A DNA stretch of 37,809 nt, taken from positions 1 to 37,809 of the forward strand of contig PMSX01000368.1 in the NCBI GenBank assembly GCA_003167495.1, written 5' to 3'. Below are positions 32,377 through 37,809 of the stretch, one piece after another. Both the position numbers and the translations under genes were made by a program. Source of the DNA: Bryobacterales bacterium (GTDB lineage: Bacteria; Acidobacteriota; Terriglobia; Bryobacterales; Bryobacteraceae). The notes below the pieces were generated by a model. The model was not told where the DNA came from and did no database searches. It was given only the letters and a program-made list of their open reading frames with translations. Each line of letters opens with the position of its first letter. Position 1 is the stretch's first letter.

Positions 32377-33246
32377 CTACTTTGCATGGCAGGGACAATT
32401 GCCGTCGCAACAGAGCGCTGCTGGTTTATTGGCGCGGATGAAGGCGCTCACGAATTTACATTCGACGAGCCGAGCTACTTCGTTTACGTCGATGCCCGCG
32501 GCGGATAGAAATGAGCGGGCGTCTTCGATGCTGTAGACACGGGTGACTTCGATTTCGATGTCGCGGAAACCTGCAGCGGCGAGTTTGTCGCGGTATTCAG
32601 TTTCCTGAAGCGCGCCTGCGATGCAGCCGACCCAGAGTTCCATGCTGCGGCGCACTTCGGTGGGGACCTCGCCGCGAACGACGACGTCTGAAACGGCGAG
32701 GCGGCCGCCGGGCTTCAGGACACGAAAAGCTTCTGCGAGTACGCGGTCTTTGTCGCCTGAGAGGTTGATAACGCAGTTGGAGATGATGACATCGACCATA
32801 CCTTCGGGCAACGGAATGTTTTCAATTTCGCCTTTGAGGAATTCGACGTTTTCGATACCTGCTTTGCGCTTGTTTTCATCGGCGAGGGCGAGCATGTCGT
32901 CAGTCATATCGAGCCCGTAGGCGCGGCCTTTGGGACCGACGCGTTTGGCGGAGAGGATGACATCGATGCCACCCCCGGAACCGAGATCGAGGACAATTTC
33001 GCCTGGACTGAGTTGGGCGAGCGCGGTGGGGTTGCCGCAGCCAAGGGAGGCTTTGACAGCTTTCTCTGGGAGTTCGCCTTGTTGTGAGTCGTCGTAGAGG
33101 TTGGAGGTGATGGGATCACACGAGGGCGCGGCTGATCCCGAGCAGCAGCTGGTAGTGGAGCAACAATCGGCAGGAAACCCTTCGCCTTGAATAACTCGGC
33201 GGGCGGCTTCGCCATATTTTTCTTGAACGGCCTGTTTGAAACTCAT
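32377..33246 (-). CDS. arsM: Arsenite S-adenosylmethionine methyltransferase
   Basis: This 289-residue cytosolic enzyme methylates arsenite to mono-, di- and trimethyl arsenicals. The SAM-binding motif is EIVLDLGSGGGIDVILSAKR near residue 85, and the arsenic-binding cysteines expected from the family are visible in SLGCGNPTAL, ISNCVINLSGDK and WVGCIAGAL. An N-terminal Cys cluster (DCCSTTSCCSG) and a C-terminal Cys-rich tail (LCCDGNCPCHAK) may bind extra As(III). The ATG overlaps the arsR stop (ATGA). With ArsC supplying arsenite, methylated volatile arsenic is the likely end product. Confidence 0.93.
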   Translation of the reverse strand: MSFKQAVQEKYGEAARRVIQGEGFPADCCSTTSCCSGSAAPSCDPITSNLYDDSQQGELPEKAVKASLGCGNPTALAQLSPGEIVLDLGSGGGIDVILSAKRVGPKGRAYGLDMTDDMLALADENKRKAGIENVEFLKGEIENIPLPEGMVDVIISNCVINLSGDKDRVLAEAFRVLKPGGRLAVSDVVVRGEVPTEVRRSMELWVGCIAGALQETEYRDKLAAAGFRDIEIEVTRVYSIEDARSFLSAAGIDVNEVARLVECKFVSAFIRANKPAALCCDGNCPCHAK

Positions 33247-33599
33247 TTTTTGCAGATCTCCAAAACATATTCGGGCTTGATGGCCTTGTTTCTGGTGCAG
33301 CATTCGGCGTAGAGGAATTGGAGGAGTTCGCGGAGGGCTTCGGTGTTGGCGGTGTACCAGAGGAATTTGCTGTCGCGGCGGACGTTGACGAGAGACTCGT
33401 TTTTGAGCTTGTCGAGGTGATGGGAGAGGCTGGAAGGGGGGATATCGAGTTCGGAGCTGATATCCGAGGGGATCATGCCTTCGGGGTGGGCCGAAAGCAA
33501 GAGGCGCATGATGCGGAGGCGCGGTTCGGTACCCATGGCAGAGAGCATGTCGGCGAAACGGGGTACTGCGAGGTCGATGGCGGTCGAGCGTCGTTCCAC
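33243..33599 (-). CDS. arsR: ArsR-family arsenic-responsive repressor
   Basis: This 118-residue winged-helix repressor has LSAMGTEPRLRIMRLLLSAH, SDISSELDIPPSSLSHHLDK and LKNESLVNVRRDSKFLWYTA, the standard ArsR/SmtB recognition helix and wing. The Cys pair AECCTRN near residue 95 is the likely As(III) sensor, in the C-terminal position seen in some ArsR subtypes rather than the classical site in helix alpha3. The GTG start coincides with the predicted transcription start, so the message would be leaderless. It is the first gene of arsR-arsM-aqpS-arsC. Confidence 0.92.
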   Translation of the reverse strand: MERRSTAIDLAVPRFADMLSAMGTEPRLRIMRLLLSAHPEGMIPSDISSELDIPPSSLSHHLDKLKNESLVNVRRDSKFLWYTANTEALRELLQFLYAECCTRNKAIKPEYVLEICKK

Positions 33600-33613
33600 A
33601 ATTCGATTATTGT
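33598..33613. promoter_or_regulatory. Likely ArsR operator
   Basis: ACAATTCGATTATTGT is an inverted repeat with ACAAT/ATTGT arms. It covers the -10 box and the GTG start of arsR, so a bound repressor would block transcription of the whole operon. Confidence 0.5.
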
Positions 33614-33634
33614 CGAAGGATGGGAGAATGTCAA
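33606..33634 (-). promoter_or_regulatory. Strong sigma-70 promoter of the ars operon
   Basis: On the reverse strand, TTGACA (33634-33629) and AATAAT (33611-33606) are exactly 17 bases apart. The start point falls about seven bases on, at the arsR GTG (33599). The -35 box begins two bases from the stop of the neighbouring permease gene. Confidence 0.75.
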
Positions 33635-33635
33635 G

Positions 33636-35114
33636 TCATTTTGCAGCGCGAGATTTCATCAGGTAGTAAATGGGCAAGCCGCAAATTACTATGATCAAGC
33701 CCGGCCACGTGGTAGAGGCCCGGTAAGCAAAGAGGCAGTAGAGAATGGCTATGCCGCTGACGATGTAGAGGAGCGGGACGACGGGATAGCCGGGAGTTTT
33801 GAAGGGACGCGGGGCATCTGGACGTGTGATGCGGAGGCGGATGACGCCGGCGATGGCGAGGACGTAAAAGAGCAAGGCGGCGGAGATGACCCAATCGAGG
33901 AGATTGCTATAGAGATTGCCGTAAGTGCCGTCGGGCCGGACTGTGCGGGGCAGTACGAGGACAGCGGACCAGATACCTTGAATCCAAAGCGACCAGGCGG
34001 GAACGTGAGCCTCATTGAGACGGCCGGCTACTTTGGGGAACATGCCGTCTTGCGCCATGGAGTAACTCACACGCGGGCCGGCAAGGACGAGCCCATTGAT
34101 GCAACCGAAGGTAGAGACCATGATGGCGAGCGCCATGAGCGCCGCACCGAAGCCGGGAAAGATGACTTGCAACATGGCGGTGGCGACACGATCGGAGGGA
34201 GCGTGTTGGATGGCTGAGAGTGGGAGGACGCAGAGATAAGCGACGTTGGCGAGGAAGAATAATCCAGTGACACAAATAGTGCCGAGGGCCAAGGCGCGCG
34301 GCATGGTGGTGCGCGGGTCTTTGACTTCGCCAGCGGCAAAGGTGATGTCATGCCAGGAATCGGCCGCGAAGAGGGAGCCGGACTGTGAGACGCAAATGGC
34401 GGCAAACAGGCCGAAGCTGGTGAGGGCGTTGAGTGATGCCGTCAGGGGCGTGACGTCGTGAGGAGTCCAGAGATTGCCGAAGTTGGCGGAGAGTGCCGCA
34501 TGATTCGCGAAGATGAGGCCGAGCAGGATGAGGCCCGCGAGAGAGGCGATTTTGGCGGATGTGAAGAGGTTTTGGAGGATTTTGCCGTAGCGGACGCCGA
34601 GGCTGTTGGTCCAGGTGAGGAGAGCGATGACGAGGATGGCGACGAGTTGGCCAGTGGAGAGAGAGATAGCGTAGCCGCTGGAGAGATGAATGGGAGGAAT
34701 GATGTAACGGTCTTCGGCGATACCCGGAATCAGGACGCCGGTATAACGGGCGAAGGCAACGGCGACGGCGGCGATGGTACCCGTTTGAATGACAGTGAAG
34801 AGGGTCCAGCCATAAAGGAAGCCGACGATGGGAGAAAAGGCTTCGCGGAGGTAGACGTACATACCGCCGGCTTGCGGCATCATGGCAGATAGCTCGCCAT
34901 AGGAGAGAGCGGCCGCGACTGTGAGGACAGCAGTGACGAGCCATGCGCCAAGCAGCCAGCCGGAGCTGCCGACGTTGCGCGCCATGTCGGCTGGGACGAT
35001 GAAGATGCCGGAGCCGATCATAACGCCTACGACGATCATGACGGAATCGAAGAGGCCCAGTTCACGGATGAAGCCGGTGTCGCGGTCGATGGTGGGTTGG
35101 GTTGGGATTGACAT
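33636..35114 (-). CDS. APC-superfamily amino acid permease
   Basis: This 492-residue transporter has 12 predicted membrane helices. Typical APC/LAT motifs are MIVVGVMIGSGIFIVPADMA (helix 1, with GSGIF near residue 34), AALSYGELSAMMPQAGGMYV (helix 2), LREAFSPIVGFLYGW and a VKDPRTTMPRALALGTICVT loop. It lies 15 bases downstream of the 4-hydroxyproline epimerase gene in the same direction, so uptake of hydroxyproline or another collagen-derived amino acid is a reasonable guess. Substrate cannot be told from sequence alone. Confidence 0.9.
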   Translation of the reverse strand: MSIPTQPTIDRDTGFIRELGLFDSVMIVVGVMIGSGIFIVPADMARNVGSSGWLLGAWLVTAVLTVAAALSYGELSAMMPQAGGMYVYLREAFSPIVGFLYGWTLFTVIQTGTIAAVAVAFARYTGVLIPGIAEDRYIIPPIHLSSGYAISLSTGQLVAILVIALLTWTNSLGVRYGKILQNLFTSAKIASLAGLILLGLIFANHAALSANFGNLWTPHDVTPLTASLNALTSFGLFAAICVSQSGSLFAADSWHDITFAAGEVKDPRTTMPRALALGTICVTGLFFLANVAYLCVLPLSAIQHAPSDRVATAMLQVIFPGFGAALMALAIMVSTFGCINGLVLAGPRVSYSMAQDGMFPKVAGRLNEAHVPAWSLWIQGIWSAVLVLPRTVRPDGTYGNLYSNLLDWVISAALLFYVLAIAGVIRLRITRPDAPRPFKTPGYPVVPLLYIVSGIAILYCLFAYRASTTWPGLIIVICGLPIYYLMKSRAAK

Positions 35115-35129
35115 GGTTTGTGTTGGGAG

Positions 35130-36068
35130 TCAGGCCGGTATACCCCAGCAGAAATCGTCGCGGTTATCGAACACGAGTTCGGACTGGGCGGTTACGAATG
35201 CTGAGCCTTTTACGAATGGGATGACCTGTTTGCCTTGCAATTCAATACGGCCTTCAAAGATGCTGCCGGTAATGCTTTCCTGACGCCATACGTCGCCGGA
35301 GCGGAGCAGGGAATCGGCATACAGGCAAGCCATCTTGGCGCTGGTTCCGGTGCCGCAGGGAGAGCGGTCATAACTCTTGCCGGGACACAGAACAAAGTTT
35401 CGGCTGTGGGCGGATGGGCTGTGCGGTTTGGAGAAGAGTTCGATGTGGTCAATCTCGCCGCCATCTTTGCCTGTTACGTTTTCACGAACGAGCGCCTGAC
35501 GAATGCGCCAAGTAAGGCTGGTGAGTTCTTCCAGATTGCGCACGGATAGCTCGATGGGGCTTTCGCCTTTGGTGAGATAGAACCAGTTACCTCCCCAAGC
35601 GACATCTCCCGTTACCGGACCATAGCCTTCCACATTCACAGTTACGTCTTTGGCATGGCGATAGGCGGGAATATTACGCACTGTGACGAAGCCCGCGCCG
35701 TGCGATTCGGCGGCGACGACGCCTACGGCCGTCTCGATATTGAGAGTACCGGGTTGAATCTTGCCAAGGTGCGCTAATGTGGCAACCAAGCCAATGGTGC
35801 CATGGCCGCACATGCCCAAGTAGCCGACGTTGTTGAAAAAAATAACGCCCGTTTGGCAGGCGGGATCGGAGGGTTCGCAAAGGAGTGCACCGACAATGGC
35901 GTCGGAACCCCGCGGTTCGTTTACGACACCGGAACGGAAGCGGTCGTGCGATTCGCGAAACTTTGCGAGACGATCGCGAACGCTGCCGCCGCCTAGATCC
36001 GGGCCGCCGGAAATCACCAACCTTGTGGGTTCACCGCCTGTATGAGAATCCACTACCTGAACGCGCAT
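35130..36068 (-). CDS. 4-hydroxyproline 2-epimerase (proline racemase family)
   Basis: This 312-residue cofactor-independent enzyme interconverts trans-4-hydroxy-L-proline and cis-4-hydroxy-D-proline. Both catalytic cysteines of the epimerase subclass are present: LGMCGHGTIGLVA near residue 88 and RSPCGTGTSAK near residue 236. Other matching blocks are VDSHTGGEPTRLVISGGPDL, NEPRGSDAIVGALLCEP, GDVAWGGNWFYL and NFVLCPGKSYD. The Cys/Cys pair excludes the Thr/Cys hydroxyproline dehydratase subclass. The permease follows directly. Downstream steps of the pathway (D-hydroxyproline dehydrogenase, deaminase) are not in the window. Confidence 0.9.
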   Translation of the reverse strand: MRVQVVDSHTGGEPTRLVISGGPDLGGGSVRDRLAKFRESHDRFRSGVVNEPRGSDAIVGALLCEPSDPACQTGVIFFNNVGYLGMCGHGTIGLVATLAHLGKIQPGTLNIETAVGVVAAESHGAGFVTVRNIPAYRHAKDVTVNVEGYGPVTGDVAWGGNWFYLTKGESPIELSVRNLEELTSLTWRIRQALVRENVTGKDGGEIDHIELFSKPHSPSAHSRNFVLCPGKSYDRSPCGTGTSAKMACLYADSLLRSGDVWRQESITGSIFEGRIELQGKQVIPFVKGSAFVTAQSELVFDNRDDFCWGIPA

Positions 36069-36097
36069 TTGCTATCTGCTCATCATGTCATGACGGT

Positions 36098-36775
36098 TTA
36101 CGAAAACAGCAGCTCGACATCGAGGTCGGCAAGACAATCGATGAAGATGTCGGGGGCGAAAGCGCGCAGTTCGCTCGCGGGCATAGGGCCGCTGGCGACG
36201 GCGACGGAGCGAATGCCGTTGGCTTTGGCGGCTTCGACATCGTTGCGGTGATCGCCGATGAGAGAGACGCGGCAATCGGGCGAGGCGTGTCGCTCGTGGC
36301 GAGCTCGCGTGGTGGCAAGGCTGGCGAGTTGTGCACGGGTGGCGCCGTCTTCGGAAAAGGCTCCACAATGGAAAAAGTCTTTCAGTCCGGCCAGCTCCAT
36401 TTTGCGCCAGCCGATGGCGCTGAGGTTACCAGTGACCAAGGCCAAGGCGGCGCCGCGGAGAGTGAGTTCTTCTATTAACTCACGGGCGCCGCGGCAGAGG
36501 AACGGGCGCAGATCGTGCGAACAGTTGGCAACGTAGGCAAGCTGGCTTTGCGCGGCGATTTCTTCGAGCAGTGCGGTTTGTGCGGCGGTTCCGGTGGAGT
36601 GAAGGAGGGCGGCGATCAGATCCATATCGAGCTTGCCGGCGGTATCGATACCTTCGAAGCTTGCTTGGCGGCCTGTGACGCGGCGAATACCTTCGAGCAG
36701 CGCTTCTTTGTGATGAGCGCCTGCACCGCGCATGAGTGTGCCGTCGATATCGAACAGTACGAGTGAGGGGCTCAC
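36098..36775 (-). CDS. HAD-superfamily phosphatase
   Basis: This 225-residue HAD hydrolase of the phosphoglycolate-phosphatase-like group has motif I FDIDGTLM (nucleophile Asp9, acid Asp11), motif II LVTGN near residue 115, and motif IV LIGDHRNDVEAAKANG near 170-185. A helical cap lies at about 20-90. The GTG start overlaps the stop of the nucleoside phosphorylase gene (GTGA), so the two are co-translated. It could dephosphorylate a sugar phosphate, such as the ribose 1-phosphate released by its neighbour; this is inference. GTG is taken as the start because no ATG precedes motif I in frame. Confidence 0.87.
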   Translation of the reverse strand: MSPSLVLFDIDGTLMRGAGAHHKEALLEGIRRVTGRQASFEGIDTAGKLDMDLIAALLHSTGTAAQTALLEEIAAQSQLAYVANCSHDLRPFLCRGARELIEELTLRGAALALVTGNLSAIGWRKMELAGLKDFFHCGAFSEDGATRAQLASLATTRARHERHASPDCRVSLIGDHRNDVEAAKANGIRSVAVASGPMPASELRAFAPDIFIDCLADLDVELLFS

Positions 36776-37593
36776 AGGTCGTTCAGCCTCGGCAGAAGGG
36801 CGTTGAGCAGCTTTAAGAAGGTGCCGGAGACTTGGCGGCCGATTTCGAGAACTTCGTTTTGATCGAGCTTTTCGCCGCTCAAGCCAGCGGCCAGATTGGT
36901 GACGCAGGAGATACCCAGGACTTCCATTTTCATGTGATTGGCGGCGATGGATTCGGCCACGGTGGACATGCCGACTAGGTCGGCGCCAATAGCTTTGAGA
37001 AAGCGAATTTCGGCGGGCGTTTCATAGCAAGGGCCGAGGAGGCCGGCGTAGACTCCTTCGCGGAGAGTGATGCCGAGCTCGTTGCCGGTGGATGCGGCGA
37101 GCGCGCGGAGGCGGGAGGAATAAGCTTCGGTCATATCGGGAAAGCGGGGACCGAGTGAGTCGTCATTGGGTCCAGTGAGAGGATTGACGCCTTGGAGGTT
37201 GATGTGGTCGCTGATGAGAACGAGAGCGCCGCGGCCATAGCTGACGTCGATGCCACCGGCGGCGTTGGTGAGCACGAGGCGCTGAATCCCCAAGGCTTTG
37301 AAGAGACGGACACCGCTGACGACTTGCTGGGGCGTATAACCTTCGTACAGGTGAAAGCGGCCGGACATAACGGCAACGTCTATTGCTTTGCCGTTTGCGC
37401 CGAGCGAACCGATGACGAGTTCGCCTGCATGGCCGATGGCGGTGGAGGTGGGCAGGCCGGGGATTTCGCGGTAAGGGATGCGCACGGAGCGTTCGAGTGA
37501 GTTGGCGAAAGCGCCAAGGCCGCTGCCGAGGACGAGACCGACTTTGGGGTGCAAGGGGGATCTGGCTTGGATGAGTTCGACGGCTTCCCGCAT
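36772..37593 (-). CDS. punA: Purine nucleoside phosphorylase (trimeric type)
   Basis: This 273-residue enzyme splits purine nucleosides with phosphate to the free base and ribose 1-phosphate. Diagnostic blocks are VGLVLGSGLGAFANSLE (phosphate loop), GRFHLYEGYTPQQV with the His/Glu pair, LVLTNAAGGID, DHINLQGVNPLTGPND, GVYAGLLGPCYETPAEI and VGMSTVAESIAANHM (purine-binding Glu/Asn region). It is the PNP-I trimeric class rather than the DeoD hexamer. ATG 37593 is the first usable start; TATAGT lies close upstream, and no Shine-Dalgarno site is visible. It leads the leftward operon. Confidence 0.93.
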   Translation of the reverse strand: MREAVELIQARSPLHPKVGLVLGSGLGAFANSLERSVRIPYREIPGLPTSTAIGHAGELVIGSLGANGKAIDVAVMSGRFHLYEGYTPQQVVSGVRLFKALGIQRLVLTNAAGGIDVSYGRGALVLISDHINLQGVNPLTGPNDDSLGPRFPDMTEAYSSRLRALAASTGNELGITLREGVYAGLLGPCYETPAEIRFLKAIGADLVGMSTVAESIAANHMKMEVLGISCVTNLAAGLSGEKLDQNEVLEIGRQVSGTFLKLLNALLPRLNDL

Positions 37594-37643
37594 GACTATA
37601 GTTTCGCTGATGGGGATCAGTGGAGCGAGGGGAGGGCTAACAG

Positions 37644-37676
37644 AAAAGAGGCGAAGCCGGATAGTGGCTTCGCCTC
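37644..37676 (-). terminator. Intrinsic terminator of the gene entering from the right
   Basis: Read on the reverse strand, a perfect 11-base-pair stem GAGGCGAAGCC/GGCTTCGCCTC (37676-37666 with 37658-37648) closes a 7-base loop and is followed by TTTTCTG. It lies about 32 bases after the stop codon at 37708 and about 50 bases before the phosphorylase start. Confidence 0.9.
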
Positions 37677-37707
37677 GCTTACGTTCGGTTTATTTCGTAA
37701 CCGTGGT

Positions 37708-37809
37708 TCAGGGTTGGAAATTGAAGAGGCCGAACAGGTCAGTAATCGCCGGAGTATTTAGGGGCGCGTAGGGGTTACCCCAACCTGTGATCGGGTTGGG
37801 GAAATTGTC
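37708..37809 (-). CDS. C-terminal end of an unidentified protein (cut by window edge)
   Basis: The reverse strand has 33 in-frame codons from the window edge to TGA at 37710-37708, including NPITGWGNPYAPLNTPAITD and LFGLFNFQP. The Pro/Asn-rich composition is typical of the ends of secreted or surface proteins but fits no family I can name. The strong terminator just downstream supports this being a real gene end. Confidence 0.55.
   Translation of the reverse strand, partial: DNFPNPITGWGNPYAPLNTPAITDLFGLFNFQP

Overview
The window looks like a chromosomal segment of an acidobacterium, most likely of the Solibacter/Bryobacter type. The signs are a PadR regulator coupled to a duplicated 'ADOP' FtsX-like permease, a Tat-exported Gfo/Idh/MocA oxidoreductase, a PEP-CTERM protein, TPR-glycosyltransferase proteins and GC-rich coding throughout. 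This placement is inference from gene families, not from a marker gene. I saw no rRNA, tRNA or CRISPR array.

Layout. (1) 1-2.64 kb is a graveyard of toxin-antitoxin modules: three antitoxin genes are intact, and each has a broken toxin partner (two frameshifts, one fragment). (2) 2.96-5.98 kb is a PadR/ADOP permease pair. (3) 6.0-11.4 kb is a loosely packed accessory stretch. It holds a decayed secreted-protein gene, a Tat-secreted oxidoreductase with an apparently leaderless promoter, a transposase-accessory-like scrap, a PEP-CTERM protein, a structured non-coding stretch, a small unknown protein, and an O-methyltransferase gene broken up by an inversion. (4) 11.46-16.29 kb carries a glucose-1-dehydrogenase-like gene divergent from a tight tdh-sdaA-kbl operon. 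Tdh and Kbl turn threonine into glycine and acetyl-CoA; SdaA deaminates serine to pyruvate.

(5) 16.66-31.18 kb is a flagellar cluster. A near-perfect sigma-28 promoter precedes flbD-motA-motB. A 1000-residue TPR/glycosyltransferase/methyltransferase/pyruvyltransferase-like fusion lies on the opposite strand. Then come flagellin, fliD, a small unknown gene, flgB-flgC-fliE-fliF-fliH-fliI-fliJ. fliG is absent from its usual place between fliF and fliH, and fliS is not seen after fliD. The fusion protein is the best candidate for an undescribed system, a one-polypeptide flagellin glycan factory.

(6) 31.29-33.63 kb is an arsR-arsM-aquaporin-arsC arsenic operon read leftward, with a strong promoter/operator that implies a leaderless arsR mRNA. 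It makes arsenite from arsenate and disposes of it by channel-mediated efflux and methylation; no pump gene is present. (7) 33.64-37.59 kb is a leftward set: purine nucleoside phosphorylase, HAD phosphatase, 4-hydroxyproline epimerase and an APC amino-acid permease. The window ends in the last 33 codons of another leftward gene followed by a clear intrinsic terminator.
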